Shown: positions 9,806 to 18,297 of the stretch, piece after piece
How the letters are laid out: every line of letters begins with the position of its first letter
How positions within the stretch are numbered: the first letter of the stretch is position 1
Assembly (NCBI RefSeq): GCF_004331265.1
Contig: NZ_SJOO01000002.1
Location: forward strand, 186,001 to 250,000
Reading direction: 5' to 3'
From: Enterobacter wuhouensis
GTDB taxonomy: Bacteria; Pseudomonadota; Gammaproteobacteria; Enterobacterales; Enterobacteriaceae
Length of the DNA: 64,000 nucleotides
Position numbers and translations under genes: made by a program
Notes under the pieces: generated by a model
Seen by the model: only the letters and a program-made list of their open reading frames with translations
Told to the model about the DNA's origin: nothing
Databases searched by the model: none

Positions 9806-9914
9806 CACCTTTCCAGATACGGGAGGCACAGTCATTTCTTTCTGTACCCTGGTGGCAAATCCGCCACGGCCAGGGCGCCATATCGTTCGACACAGGCGCC
9901 AGGGCTAGAGTGTA
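9806..9914 (-). ncRNA. Moco RNA (molybdenum cofactor riboswitch) leader of moaA
   Basis: The moaA leader on the minus strand keeps the layout known for the E. coli moaA Moco element. A GGCGCC-bearing long helix comes first, then the hairpin GTGGCGGATTTGCCAC. Next is an ACAG...CTGT stem around AAGAAATGA, then GCCTCCCG and finally GGAAAGGTGT just before the start codon. The last stretch contains the ribosome binding site, so ligand binding could hide it. Assignment is from remembered family sequence and visible pairing, not from a covariance search. Confidence 0.78.
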
Positions 9915-9985
9915 TGTTTTCAAATTCGAAAACGTGGTTATGGCGATAGTAGCGCGTAAATCATCACTTCGCCATTATCGCCTTA

Positions 9986-10009
9986 CGCTATATAATTATC
10001 TATATAGCG
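9986..10009. promoter_or_regulatory. ModE-molybdate box upstream of moaA
   Basis: A 24-bp palindrome has arms CGCTATAT and ATATAGCG around eight bases. It has the same spacing as the box in front of modA (32556-32579). In E. coli ModE-molybdate binds such sites, activating moa and repressing mod. It lies 183 bp upstream of the moaA start, on the far side of the riboswitch leader. Confidence 0.82.
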
Positions 10010-10150
10010 TCATGATCGTGCATTTTCGCTACAGAATACCTAAAAGCAGCACTTTCGCATTGATATACGTCATTAAGCTTTGGCTGAGGCATCGTCTTTT
10101 AGGGGTAGTTGGGTTACTGTTACGCAGATCGAATGAGATAAGGAATGTGT

Positions 10151-11059
10151 ATGCGCAATCGCACTTTGGCGGATCTTGACCGCGTCGTCGCCCTCGGCGG
10201 AGGCCACGGTCTGGGACGGGTAATGTCGTCGTTATCCACCCTGGGGTCCAGATTAACAGGGATAGTGACCACGACCGATAATGGGGGATCTACCGGCCGG
10301 ATCCGCCGCGCCGAGGGCGGAATAGCCTGGGGCGATATGCGTAACTGTCTGAACCAGTTAATAACAGAACCCAGCGTCGCCTCGGCGATGTTTGAGTACC
10401 GTTTTGGCGGGAACGGTGAATTATCGGGCCATAACCTTGGAAACCTGATGTTAAAGGCGCTGGATCACCTGAGCGTGCGCCCTCTCGAAGCCATCAACCT
10501 CATTCGAAACCTGCTTAAAGTCGATGCGTTTCTGATCCCAATGTCCGAACATCCGGTCGATTTAATGGCTATCGACGTGGAAGGGCATGAAGTTTACGGC
10601 GAAGTGAACATAGACCAGCTTCTGCTGCCGCCGGCAGAGCTAATGACCTACCCGAGCGTGCCTGCCACGCGCGAAGCGGTTGAAGCCATCAGCGAAGCGG
10701 ATCTGATTTTGATTGGCCCGGGCAGTTTTTACACCAGCCTGATGCCGATCCTGCTGGTGAAGGAGCTGGCGCAGGCGCTGCGCAGAACGCCAGCCCCGAT
10801 GGTCTATATCGGCAATCTTGGGCGTGAGCTGAGCCCGGCGGCGGCGAGCCTGTCGCTGGCGAACAAGCTGGAGCTAATGGAGCAGTACGTCGGTAAGAAA
10901 ATTATCGACGGCGTTGTCGTCGGGCCGAATGTGGATGTCTCTGGTATCGGCGACCGGGTGGTGGTTCAGGAGCCGCTGGAAGCGAGCGACATCAAGTATC
11001 GCCACGACCGTCATCTGCTGCGCGAGGCGCTGGAGAAGGCGATTCAGGCATTGGGTTAG
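10151..11059 (+). CDS. ybhK: YbhK, YvcK/CofD-like gluconeogenesis factor family protein
   Basis: Cytoplasmic protein of the YvcK family, structurally related to the CofD phosphotransferase. It has the glycine-rich [17 protein letters not shown] near residue 12 and the [14 protein letters not shown] motif near 41-54. B. subtilis YvcK binds UDP-GlcNAc and supports growth on gluconeogenic carbon, but E. coli YbhK has no settled role. ATG 10145 is only about 1 nt from the AAGGA, while ATG 10151 is correctly spaced and gives the E. coli length of 302 residues. It converges with uvrB. Confidence 0.93.
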   Translation: MRNRTLADLDRVVALGGGHGLGRVMSSLSTLGSRLTGIVTTTDNGGSTGRIRRAEGGIAWGDMRNCLNQLITEPSVASAMFEYRFGGNGELSGHNLGNLMLKALDHLSVRPLEAINLIRNLLKVDAFLIPMSEHPVDLMAIDVEGHEVYGEVNIDQLLLPPAELMTYPSVPATREAVEAISEADLILIGPGSFYTSLMPILLVKELAQALRRTPAPMVYIGNLGRELSPAAASLSLANKLELMEQYVGKKIIDGVVVGPNVDVSGIGDRVVVQEPLEASDIKYRHDRHLLREALEKAIQALG

Positions 11060-11117
11060 GGCCGCTTTGTGCGGCCTGATGCCCTCACCCCGGCCCTCTC
11101 CCACGGGGAGAGGGAGA
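11060..11117. repeat. Hairpin plus half copy of the CCCTCACCC repeat, between ybhK and uvrB
   Basis: GGCCGCTTTGTGCGGCC at 11060-11076 forms a stem directly after the ybhK stop. From 11082 to 11117 follows one arm of the repeat seen at 6229-6324 (CCCTCACCCCGGCCCTCTCC, then an ACGGGGAGAGGG turn). The second arm is missing. The T-run typical of a rho-independent terminator is absent. Confidence 0.7.
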
Positions 11118-11131
11118 AAACAACGCTTTAA

Positions 11132-13147
11132 TCACGATGCCGCGATGAAAAGATCCCGAAGCTGATGCAGCTGGTCGCGGATCTGCGCCGCCTCTTCGAA
11201 CTCCAGGTTCTGCGCGTGCTGCATCATCTGCCCTTCCAGCTCGTGGATTTTCTGCTGCAGCGCTTTCGGCGTCAGTACGACGGTATCCTCTTCCACCACG
11301 GAACGCGCCTTGCCGCGCCCTTTCGATTTGGTCTTGGCAATATTCTGACCCAGCGCCAGAATGTCCACCACCTTCTTGTTCAGACCCTGCGGCGTGATGC
11401 CGTGCTCTTCGTTGTAGCGCTGCTGCTTCTCGCGGCGACGTTCCGTTTCGCCAATCGCTTTCGCCATCGACGGGGTGATCTTGTCTCCGTAAAGAATAGC
11501 TTTCCCGTTGACGTTACGCGCGGCGCGGCCAATGGTCTGGATCAGCGAACGCTCGGAACGCAGGAAGCCCTCTTTGTCGGCGTCCAGAATGGCTACCAGC
11601 GACACTTCCGGCATGTCCAGACCTTCTCGCAGGAGGTTGATCCCCACCAGCACGTCGAACTCGCCCAGACGCAGATCGCGGATAATCTCCATGCGCTCTA
11701 CGGTATCGATATCCGAGTGCAGGTAACGCACCTTCTCGCCGTGCTCTTCCAGATACTCCGTCAGGTCTTCCGCCATGCGTTTGGTTAGCGTCGTGACCAG
11801 CACGCGCTCGTTGATGGCGGAACGGGCGCGGATCTCGGAGAGCAGGTCGTCCACCTGCGTCGCAACCGGACGGACCTCGATAATAGGATCAAGCAGCCCG
11901 GTCGGACGCACCACCTGGTCCACCACGTCCTCGCCGGATTTCTCCAGCTCGTAGTTGCCCGGCGTTGCCGATACGTAGATGGTCTGCGGCGCGAGCGCCT
12001 CAAATTCTTCAAACTTCATCGGACGGTTATCGAGCGCCGACGGCAGGCGGAAGCCGTACTCCACCAGCGTCTCCTTTCGCGCCCGGTCGCCGCGGTACAT
12101 CCCGCCGATCTGCGGGATCGTGACGTGGGATTCGTCGATCACCAGCAGGCCATCCGCCGGAAGGTAGTCAAACAGGGTTGGCGGCGCTTCGCCCGGCCCG
12201 CGCCCGGAAAGGTAACGCGAGTAGTTTTCGATACCGGAGCAGTAGCCCAGCTCGTTCATCATCTCCAGATCGAACTGGGTACGTTGGCTCAAGCGCTGCT
12301 CTTCAAGCAGCTTGTTGTTCGCCAGGAGCACTTTACGACGATCGGCCAGCTCGACTTTGATATCTTCCATCGCCTGCACGATTCGCTCGCGCGGCGTCAC
12401 GTAGTGCGTTTTAGGGTAGACGGTAAAGCGCTGGATCGTCGACTCAACGTGTCCGGTCAGCGGGTCGAACAGCGACAGCCGTTCAACCTCTTCGTCAAAC
12501 AGCTCAACGCGCAGCGCCATATCGTCCGATTCGGCCGGGAAGATGTCGATCACCTCCCCGCGCACGCGGAAGGTGCCGCGCTGGAACGCCTGGTCATTAC
12601 GGGTGTACTGCAGCTCGGCCAGACGACGCAGTATTGCGCGCTGGTCGATGATCATCCCCTGGGTCAGGTGCAGCATCATCTTCAGGTAAAGATCGGGATC
12701 GCCCAGACCGTAGATGGCTGAAACCGATGCCACCACAACAACGTCGCGACGCTCCAGAAGCGCCTTCGTCGCCGACAGACGCATCTGCTCGATATGTTCG
12801 TTTACCGAGGCATCCTTCTCGATGAAGGTGTCTGAGCTGGGGACGTAGGCCTCAGGCTGGTAGTAATCGTAGTAGGAGACGAAATACTCCACCGCATTTT
12901 CCGGGAAGAACTCTTTCATCTCGCCGTACAGCTGCGCCGCCAGCGTTTTATTGGGGGCAAGCACCATCGTGGGGCGTTGCAAATCCGCAATAACGTTAGC
13001 AACGGTAAAGGTTTTACCCGAACCGGTCACCCCCAGCAGCGTCTGGTGCGCCAGCCCGTCTTCCAGACCCTCTTCGAGACGACGTATCGCCTCAGGCTGA
13101 TCGCCTGAAGGACGGAAAGCAGAATTCAATTTGAACGGTTTACTCAT
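11132..13147 (-). CDS. uvrB: Excinuclease ABC subunit B
   Basis: Damage-verifying helicase of nucleotide excision repair, loaded by UvrA and recognised by UvrC. Walker A is GVTGSGKTF near residue 39. The beta-hairpin region [10 protein letters not shown] lies near 92-101, and DESHVTIPQ carries the DE-box. Helicase motif VI is QTIGRAARN, and the C-terminal UVR domain is [16 protein letters not shown]. An upstream ATG would add MSP; the start at 13147 (MSKPFKLNS) is the family start and gives 671 residues. The upstream sequence holds a LexA box, so SOS induction is expected. Confidence 0.98.
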   Translation of the reverse strand: MSKPFKLNSAFRPSGDQPEAIRRLEEGLEDGLAHQTLLGVTGSGKTFTVANVIADLQRPTMVLAPNKTLAAQLYGEMKEFFPENAVEYFVSYYDYYQPEAYVPSSDTFIEKDASVNEHIEQMRLSATKALLERRDVVVVASVSAIYGLGDPDLYLKMMLHLTQGMIIDQRAILRRLAELQYTRNDQAFQRGTFRVRGEVIDIFPAESDDMALRVELFDEEVERLSLFDPLTGHVESTIQRFTVYPKTHYVTPRERIVQAMEDIKVELADRRKVLLANNKLLEEQRLSQRTQFDLEMMNELGYCSGIENYSRYLSGRGPGEAPPTLFDYLPADGLLVIDESHVTIPQIGGMYRGDRARKETLVEYGFRLPSALDNRPMKFEEFEALAPQTIYVSATPGNYELEKSGEDVVDQVVRPTGLLDPIIEVRPVATQVDDLLSEIRARSAINERVLVTTLTKRMAEDLTEYLEEHGEKVRYLHSDIDTVERMEIIRDLRLGEFDVLVGINLLREGLDMPEVSLVAILDADKEGFLRSERSLIQTIGRAARNVNGKAILYGDKITPSMAKAIGETERRREKQQRYNEEHGITPQGLNKKVVDILALGQNIAKTKSKGRGKARSVVEEDTVVLTPKALQQKIHELEGQMMQHAQNLEFEEAAQIRDQLHQLRDLFIAAS

Positions 13148-13222
13148 TGGCGACAACCTGATGACGTAAAAAGCGGCAGGTGAGTAATTTTACTCGTTGT
13201 GGCCAGGAATGCCAGTAAAAAA

Positions 13223-13242
13223 CACTGGATGAAAAACCAGTG
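13223..13242. promoter_or_regulatory. LexA (SOS) box upstream of uvrB
   Basis: CACTGGATGAAAAACCAGTG fits the CTG-N10-CAG rule with symmetrical flanks. It lies 76 bp before the uvrB start, the position expected from E. coli, where uvrB is a classical LexA-regulated gene. Confidence 0.85.
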
Positions 13243-13544
13243 GCATGGCAGGATATTTAGAGTAGCGCTTGAATGATTAGCGCGATCCCGGTCGGAATTT
13301 AGACAGTGACAAGATAAAACACCAGACGATACGGGTTATCCCCAGAAGTTTTCCTTTTTTAACATTTGTCAAGCTGTGTAATGGGCGTTTTAGGGCAGCG
13401 AGTGACACTTTCATGACGGTGATTGCTTTTATCCAACCCTTTAATAATTAAACGATATTTCTTAAAGCCGCGTTTCGCACCAATTTGCGCGTAACCCGCG
13501 TATTCTCTCGCTTATCGCGTGTTTTCTAACTCTAATGCACATGG

Positions 13545-13567
13545 TTATCCACAGGAATAGTGGATAA
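13545..13567. promoter_or_regulatory. Inverted pair of DnaA boxes
   Basis: A perfect DnaA box TTATCCACA (13545-13553) is followed after five bases by AGTGGATAA (13559-13567), the reverse complement of TTATCCACT with one mismatch. A third, weaker match, TTATCCCCA, is at 13336-13344. I recall that a DnaA-binding site was described upstream of E. coli uvrB; function here is inference. Confidence 0.6.
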
Positions 13568-13747
13568 CTGCTTCCAGCCCATATGGCGCGCCACTCGGCA
13601 AATTCCCGGTTTTTCCCACGAAGCGGCGACAAAAAATTTTTATAGCTCTTTTTTGCTATTCATCAGCTGAGCTGCACATAACGTATTGGTGAGATCTTAC
13701 TCACAATTCCTTTATCATGGCGCTGCACCATTCTCCTCCTCTCTCGG

Positions 13748-13762
13748 GCACTGTCGCGGTGC
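13748..13762. promoter_or_regulatory. Candidate NtrC (NRI) site
   Basis: GCACTGTCGCGGTGC matches the outer halves of the NtrC consensus (GCAC with GGTGC, 15-bp span). Its centre lies about 109 bp upstream of the start point predicted from the sigma-54 promoter. A second half-match, TGCACCA, is at 13724-13730. Only the outer bases agree, so this is a candidate. Confidence 0.5.
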
Positions 13763-13837
13763 ACTCCGGCAGCCTGCAGGCCGCAAAGCAGCGACTTATT
13801 CCTAAAAAAGGCTCTTTTTTAAACGATTTAAGGGTTC

Positions 13838-13853
13838 TGGCAGGCATTTTGCA
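13838..13853 (+). promoter_or_regulatory. Sigma-54 (-24/-12) promoter
   Basis: TGGCAGGCATTTTGCA matches the RpoN consensus TGGCACG-N4-TTGCA with the invariant GG and GC exactly 10 bp apart. A transcript would begin near 13864. That is 35 nt before the ATG at 13899, leaving room for the GAGGAG at 13887-13892. Confidence 0.75.
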
Positions 13854-13898
13854 GAAAACAGAATGAGCCTTGCCCATACGCATTTTGAGGAGAGAAAG

Positions 13899-14621
13899 AT
13901 GTTGAGTCTGCGCGCAGTGAATCAGTTCTACGGAAGCCAACATACGCTATGGAATGTCGATTTAGATTTACCGAAAGGCTTATGCACCGGAATTGTGGGT
14001 TTACCCGGGATGGGCAAAACAACCCTGATGAACTGCATCACCGGTGCGTTACCGGTTGAGAGTGGTACGATCGTCTGGCATGAAGCCGGTGCCCCGCCCT
14101 GCGATTTGCTGAGCAAGATACCCGAGCAGCGTTCCCTGCTGGGCATTGGCTATGTTCCGCAGGACAGGCGGATCTTTTCCCAGTTGACCATAGAAGATAA
14201 TTTGCACATTGCGGTGCGGGCAACGGGCATGCCTGATGCTGCGGTGAAAAGCGATATTTACGATCTTTTTCCACAGCTTTACGCCCTGCGGCAAACCCGC
14301 GCCAACGCCCTTTCGCCGGAAGATCAGTATCAGCTGGCGCTGGCCAATGCGCTGGTCAATCGCCCGCAGGTGCTGATTCTGGACGAGCCGATGCACGGCG
14401 CCGGACAGAGCTTCGCCCAGAAGCTAGGGCAGCTGCTGGTGAGGCTAAGTCAGGAGTTAGGGATGACGGTCCTGCTGGCAGAGCAGCAGCTGTCGTTTAT
14501 CCGTCGGTTCGCGGATCGCTTCTGCATGCTTTATCGCGGGCGTAACGTGGCGCAGGGCCACGTTAACGAGCTTGACGATGAGCTTATCGCTCACTGGATG
14601 TCGCGAGAGGCAAGGCGCTGA
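13899..14621 (+). CDS. Orphan UrtE-like ABC transporter ATPase with degenerate signature
   Basis: A 240-residue single ABC ATPase domain most like UrtE of urea transporters and LivF-type subunits (MLSLRAVNQFYGSQHTLWNV). Walker A is GLPGMGKTT (residues 34-42), the Q-loop is VPQDRRIF (Q88) and Walker B is VLILDEP (D162, E163). The glutamine in LLAEQQ replaces the switch His, as usual in the LivF/UrtE branch. The C-loop, LSGGQ in active members, reads LSPED (138-142), and the D-loop DEPMHGAGQS is also unusual. ATG 13863 would coincide with the predicted transcription start, so 13899 is chosen. No permease or binding-protein gene lies nearby. Its 3' end overlaps bioD by 38 bp. The gene has no counterpart between uvrB and bioD in E. 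coli. Confidence 0.85.
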   Translation: MLSLRAVNQFYGSQHTLWNVDLDLPKGLCTGIVGLPGMGKTTLMNCITGALPVESGTIVWHEAGAPPCDLLSKIPEQRSLLGIGYVPQDRRIFSQLTIEDNLHIAVRATGMPDAAVKSDIYDLFPQLYALRQTRANALSPEDQYQLALANALVNRPQVLILDEPMHGAGQSFAQKLGQLLVRLSQELGMTVLLAEQQLSFIRRFADRFCMLYRGRNVAQGHVNELDDELIAHWMSREARR

Positions 14622-15285
14622 TATCGAGATAGCGGCCGGTCTCGGCATTGTCCGCACCGTCAGCAAGCCACGGGATCTCGCCGAGGAACGGCGCGGGCAG
14701 CACGCGTCTGAGCGTTGCCAGATACTCCTGATGGCGTTTCCCCGGCGCAACCACGTCGTTAGCGATCCAGCCCGCCAGCGGCAGTCCTGCCTGCTGCACG
14801 GCCTGCGCCGTCAGCATCGCATGGTTAATGCAGCCCAGCTTCACGCCGACAACCAGGATCACCGGGAGCCGCTCGGCCTGCACCCAGTCAGCAAAGGTCT
14901 GCTCTTGCGAAAGCGGCGTAAACCAGCCGCCCGCGCCTTCCACCAGCACCCACTCGGCCCGCTCTTCCAGCGAACGCAATCCGGCAGACAGCACGGCAAA
15001 ATCTATCGGACGTCCTTCGTCGGCGCTGATGATGTGCGGCGAGGTCGGCTCGGCAAAGGTGTACGGATTCACCGCGGAATAGGCGAGTTCAATCGTGCTG
15101 TTGCGCTGGAGCGCCAGCGCGTCGGAATTGCGTAATCCGTCCGGCGTCATCTCGCTGCCGGATGCAACGGGCTTATATCCGGCGGTGGATTTTCCCTGCA
15201 GGCGCGCGGCCTGCAGCAGCGCGGCGCTGGCCACCGTTTTACCCACTTCCGTATCCGTTCCGGTAACAAAATAGCGTTCAGCCAC
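14584..15285 (-). CDS. bioD: Dethiobiotin synthetase
   Basis: ATP-dependent closure of the ureido ring, converting diaminopelargonic acid to dethiobiotin. The modified P-loop GTDTEVGKT lies near the N-terminus, the substrate region YKPVASGSE follows, and [11 protein letters not shown] is near residue 110. An ATG at 15300 would add MGLLN. The GTG at 15285 is preferred because it reproduces the E. coli arrangement, where bioD starts at GTG overlapping the bioC end by 8 nt; this gives 233 residues. The C-terminus is somewhat longer than in E. coli (225) and runs under the 3' end of the orphan ATPase gene. It is the last gene of bioBFCD. Confidence 0.93.
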   Translation of the reverse strand: MAERYFVTGTDTEVGKTVASAALLQAARLQGKSTAGYKPVASGSEMTPDGLRNSDALALQRNSTIELAYSAVNPYTFAEPTSPHIISADEGRPIDFAVLSAGLRSLEERAEWVLVEGAGGWFTPLSQEQTFADWVQAERLPVILVVGVKLGCINHAMLTAQAVQQAGLPLAGWIANDVVAPGKRHQEYLATLRRVLPAPFLGEIPWLADGADNAETGRYLDISALPLATSSER

Positions 15286-16033
15286 GTTCAATAACCCCAT
15301 GAAATAGTTGATAAGAGAGCGGGAACTGACCCCGCTGCTGCGGCCAGGCCAGATCGAGGCGCTGCAGCTGCCCGCGGGTCAGGGGTTTTCTCTCCCGCCC
15401 GGCGTGCAGGTGCGTGGCGCCAATCCCCTTGAGGGAGCGCATGGCGCTGAGCGCGTCGTCAAAATTGAGGGTGATGGTCTGCGCCGCGCTGCGATAGCGC
15501 CAGCCGGACAGCGCCAGCGTCACCTGCTCGTGCGATAAGAAACGGTTCGCGTGCGGTTGCGCATCCACCGCTTTCCACGCCTGATTAAGCTCCGGCAGCG
15601 AGCTTTCCAGCAGCGTGGTAAAGGCCACCTTCCCGCCCGGACGTGCTACGCGGTAAAGCTCAGCCAGCGCCTGCGGCAGGCTGGTGCACCACTGCACCGC
15701 CAGGTGGCTCCAGACCAGATCGAACTGCGCGTCCGCCAGCGGTATGGCTTCGATATCCGCCTGCAGATAGCGGTCTGCGGCCCGCTGCTGGCGCGCTTCA
15801 TCCAGCATTTGTGCGGACAGGTCGAGAGCCGTGACGTGGCTTCCCGCGTCGCGCCAGTAGCGGCTGTTGCCTCCTGGCCCACAGCCGGCGTCCAGCACCT
15901 GCGGGAAATTATATTCACCGAGTGCGGCAAGCAGCCCCTTCGCGCTCTGTCGCTGCAGTTCATCATGCTGTGAATAGCTGCGCGCTGCCCTGCCAAAGGC
16001 CGCCGCGACGGCCTGCTTATTGACCGGCGACAT
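15278..16033 (-). CDS. bioC: Malonyl-ACP O-methyltransferase BioC
   Basis: SAM-dependent methyltransferase that methylates malonyl-ACP, disguising it so the fatty-acid machinery can build pimeloyl-ACP. The SAM-binding motif I is [15 protein letters not shown] near residue 47. A WSHLAVQW stretch follows near 110, and SLKGIGATH near 190. Upstream codons in frame belong to the overlapping bioF end; the start [17 protein letters not shown] at 16033 gives 251 residues as in E. coli. It overlaps bioF by 17 nt and bioD by 8 nt. The pimeloyl-ACP esterase gene bioH is not in this window. Confidence 0.95.
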   Translation of the reverse strand: MSPVNKQAVAAAFGRAARSYSQHDELQRQSAKGLLAALGEYNFPQVLDAGCGPGGNSRYWRDAGSHVTALDLSAQMLDEARQQRAADRYLQADIEAIPLADAQFDLVWSHLAVQWCTSLPQALAELYRVARPGGKVAFTTLLESSLPELNQAWKAVDAQPHANRFLSHEQVTLALSGWRYRSAAQTITLNFDDALSAMRSLKGIGATHLHAGRERKPLTRGQLQRLDLAWPQQRGQFPLSYQLFHGVIERG

Positions 16034-17174
16034 GTAGCGCCTCCACAAGTGCATCGATATCCTGCGCCTCGTGCGCCGCCGTCAGGGTCAGCCGCAAACG
16101 GGCTGTCCCTGCGGGCACGGTTGGCGGACGAATTGCGGTGGCCCACATTCCGCGCTCGCGTAGCCCGTCCGCAAGCGACAGCGCGCGGCTGTTGTCGCCT
16201 GCAATCACCGGCTGGATAGCGCTTTGAGAGTCCGTCGTCCGGAACGGCAGCGCGCGCAGCGCCTCGCGAAAGCGGGCGATGTGCCCGTTTAAGCGCTGGC
16301 GACGCTCTTCCCCCTCAGCGCTTCGGATCACCGCCAGCGAGGCGGATAACGCCACGGCCTGCGCGGGCGGCATGCTGGTGCTGTAAATCAGATGCCGCGC
16401 GAACTGCAGCAGGTAGTCGGCAACGGACTCGCTGCATAACACCGCCGCGCCGCTCGCGCCAAAGCCTTTGCCGAAGGTGACAATCAGCAGTTCGGGCTTA
16501 ACATTCTGCAGGTGCGCGCTGCCGCGCCCCTCTTCGCCCATCACGCCAATGCCGTGGGCGTCGTCGACCAGCAGCCACGCGTTTTGCCGTTTTGCCGCCT
16601 CCTGCAGCGCGGCAAGCGGCGCGCTGTCGCCGTCCATGCTGAACACGCCCTCGGTGACCGCCAGCTGCTGTCCGCCGCAGGGTTTGTCCAGCAGCGTAGC
16701 GAGCTGCCCCGCATCGTTATGGGCAAAGCGGCGCAGCTGAGCCGGGCTTAAATTTGCCGCCTCCAGCAGCGAGGCGTGGCTAAGCCGATCGGCAACAATA
16801 CGATCGTCTTTGCCCATCAGCGCGGCAATCACCGCCTGATTGGCGGCAAAGCCGGAGTTAAACAGCAGCGCGCGCGGATAGCCCAGCCAGTCGGCAAGCG
16901 CCTCTTCCAGCGCGCGGTGCGCGGTCGTGTACCCGCTCACGTGGCCCGAGCCGCCGCTGCCTACCCCGTAACGCTCCGCGCCCTGCTGCCAGGCGCGAAC
17001 GATGGCCGGATGCTGGCTCAGCCCGAGGTAATCGTTGCTGGAGAAATTACAGAACCGCCGCCCCTCGCGGATCAGAAAACGGCCCGCGCCGTTCTCCACG
17101 ACGTTGCGTACGCGAAAAGCGTCCGCCGCCCGACGCTCGTCCAGCGCGGTATTGATACGTGCCTGCCAGGTCAT
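16017..17174 (-). CDS. bioF: 8-amino-7-oxononanoate synthase
   Basis: PLP-dependent condensation of pimeloyl-ACP (or -CoA) with alanine, the first step of ring assembly. It is a fold-type I alpha-oxoamine synthase of 385 residues. [13 protein letters not shown] is near residue 45, the substrate loop [11 protein letters not shown] near 75, and [10 protein letters not shown] near 203. The PLP-binding lysine is in [11 protein letters not shown] near 236. The start overlaps the bioB stop (4 bp) and the end overlaps bioC by 17 bp, a tightly coupled operon. Confidence 0.97.
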   Translation of the reverse strand: MTWQARINTALDERRAADAFRVRNVVENGAGRFLIREGRRFCNFSSNDYLGLSQHPAIVRAWQQGAERYGVGSGGSGHVSGYTTAHRALEEALADWLGYPRALLFNSGFAANQAVIAALMGKDDRIVADRLSHASLLEAANLSPAQLRRFAHNDAGQLATLLDKPCGGQQLAVTEGVFSMDGDSAPLAALQEAAKRQNAWLLVDDAHGIGVMGEEGRGSAHLQNVKPELLIVTFGKGFGASGAAVLCSESVADYLLQFARHLIYSTSMPPAQAVALSASLAVIRSAEGEERRQRLNGHIARFREALRALPFRTTDSQSAIQPVIAGDNSRALSLADGLRERGMWATAIRPPTVPAGTARLRLTLTAAHEAQDIDALVEALHVAGQ

Positions 17175-18211
17175 ACGGCTGCCGCGTTGTAGAACTGGTC
17201 GGTGTCGGCGTTGAAAATCTGCTGCTCCAGCTGCTGCTGCTGTTCGTTATCGCCCGTCAACACCTCGGTCTGGTGCGGGTTAAGCCCCAGCTTGCGGAAC
17301 AGCTGAACGTCTTTGTCCTCTTCCGGGTTCGGCGTGGTCAGCAGCTTGCAGCCGTAGAAGATGGAGTTGGCTCCGGCCATAAAGCACATCGCCTGAGTTT
17401 GCTCGTTCATCTGCTCGCGACCGGCGGAGAGGCGCACGAAAGAGGTCGGCATCATGATGCGCGCCACCGCGATGGTGCGGATAAAATCAAACGCATCCAC
17501 GTCGTCGTTGTCCGCCATCGGCGTGCCCTTAACCTTCACCAGCATGTTGATCGGCACGCTTTCTGGCGGGGTCGGCAGGTTCGCGAGCTGCAGCAGCAGT
17601 CCGGCACGATCTTTCACCGTTTCACCAAGGCCGACGATGCCGCCGGAACAGACCTTGATCCCGGCATCGCGCACTTTATCCAGCGTGTCGAGGCGCTCCT
17701 GATAGGTGCGCGTGGTAATGACGTTGCCGTAGAACTCCGGCGAGGTGTCGAGGTTGTGGTTGTAGTAATCCAGCCCCGCCGCCGAGAGGCGCTGCGCCTG
17801 CTCGTCGTTCAGCGTGCCGAGCGTCATGCAGGCTTCGAGGCCCATCTCCTTCACGCCTTTGACCATCTGCTCCAGATAGGGCATGTCGCGATCGTGCGGG
17901 TTTTTCCACGCCGCGCCCATGCAGAAGCGGGTCGAGCCGGCGTTCTTCGCCTTGCGCGCCGAGTCGAGCACCTGCTCCACCTCCATCAGCCGTTCGGATT
18001 CCAGGCCGGTTTTGTAGCGCGCGCTCTGCGGGCAGTATTTGCAGTCTTCCGGGCAGGCGCCGGTCTTGATCGACAGCAGCGTGCTGACCTGAACATGGCG
18101 GGGATCGAAGTGCTGACGGTGCACCTGCTGCGCTTCAAACATCAGCTCGAGGAAAGGTTTATTGAATAATTCAGTGACTTGCGACATCGTCCAGCGTGCG
18201 TGGTGAGCCAT
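17171..18211 (-). CDS. bioB: Biotin synthase
   Basis: Radical SAM enzyme inserting sulfur into dethiobiotin, the last step of biotin synthesis. The SAM cluster cysteines are C53, C57 and C60 in [10 protein letters not shown]. The region supplying the [2Fe-2S] sulfur source includes [15 protein letters not shown] and the Arg of [10 protein letters not shown]. It is 346 residues, identical in length to E. coli. It is the first gene of the leftward bio operon, and its start is 46 bp from the BirA operator shared with bioA. Confidence 0.97.
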   Translation of the reverse strand: MAHHARWTMSQVTELFNKPFLELMFEAQQVHRQHFDPRHVQVSTLLSIKTGACPEDCKYCPQSARYKTGLESERLMEVEQVLDSARKAKNAGSTRFCMGAAWKNPHDRDMPYLEQMVKGVKEMGLEACMTLGTLNDEQAQRLSAAGLDYYNHNLDTSPEFYGNVITTRTYQERLDTLDKVRDAGIKVCSGGIVGLGETVKDRAGLLLQLANLPTPPESVPINMLVKVKGTPMADNDDVDAFDFIRTIAVARIMMPTSFVRLSAGREQMNEQTQAMCFMAGANSIFYGCKLLTTPNPEEDKDVQLFRKLGLNPHQTEVLTGDNEQQQQLEQQIFNADTDQFYNAAAV

Positions 18212-18256
18212 TGGGCTTCTCCAAAGGGTTTTGTTAATTGTCGGTTCGGTTTATAC

Positions 18257-18290
18257 TTGTAAACCTAAAACTTTTCAAAATGGTTTACAA
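18257..18290. promoter_or_regulatory. BirA (biotin repressor) operator between bioB and bioA
   Basis: Inverted arms TTGTAAACC and GGTTTACAA lie 16 bp apart in the 86-bp gap between the divergent bioB and bioA genes. This is the known bio operator form. BirA bound to biotinyl-AMP would shut off both directions. Confidence 0.92.
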
Positions 18291-18297
18291 GTCGATT

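Larger units (their letters stand above)
13148..13898. other. Intergenic region between uvrB and the orphan ATPase gene
   Basis: This is 750 bp without a credible gene. It is much more AT-rich than its neighbours, for example TTTAATAATTAAACGATAT near 13440-13458. Nearest uvrB it carries a leader resembling that of E. coli uvrB (ACGAGTAAAATTAC on the minus strand) and a LexA box. In the middle it has DnaA-box-like sequences at 13336-13344 and 13545-13567. Towards the ATPase gene it has a candidate NtrC site and a strong sigma-54 promoter. Small frames on either strand show no family resemblance or ribosome binding site. Confidence 0.75.

Noticed and set aside
9793..10179. 128-codon frame across the moaA-ybhK gap
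   Set aside because: It runs through the Moco leader, the ModE palindrome and into ybhK. It has no family resemblance and the region is explained by regulatory elements.
13701..14022. Two small leftward frames (80 and 64 codons) upstream of the orphan ATPase
   Set aside because: Both overlap the sigma-54 promoter region and the ATPase start. They have no ribosome binding site and no plausible protein features.
14457..14750. Leftward 97-codon frame over the ATPase-bioD junction
   Set aside because: It lies antisense to the ATPase gene and out of frame with bioD; no independent evidence.
17159..18169. 336-codon open frame opposite bioB
   Set aside because: Antisense shadow of biotin synthase; low-complexity Arg/His/Leu-rich product and no start signal.
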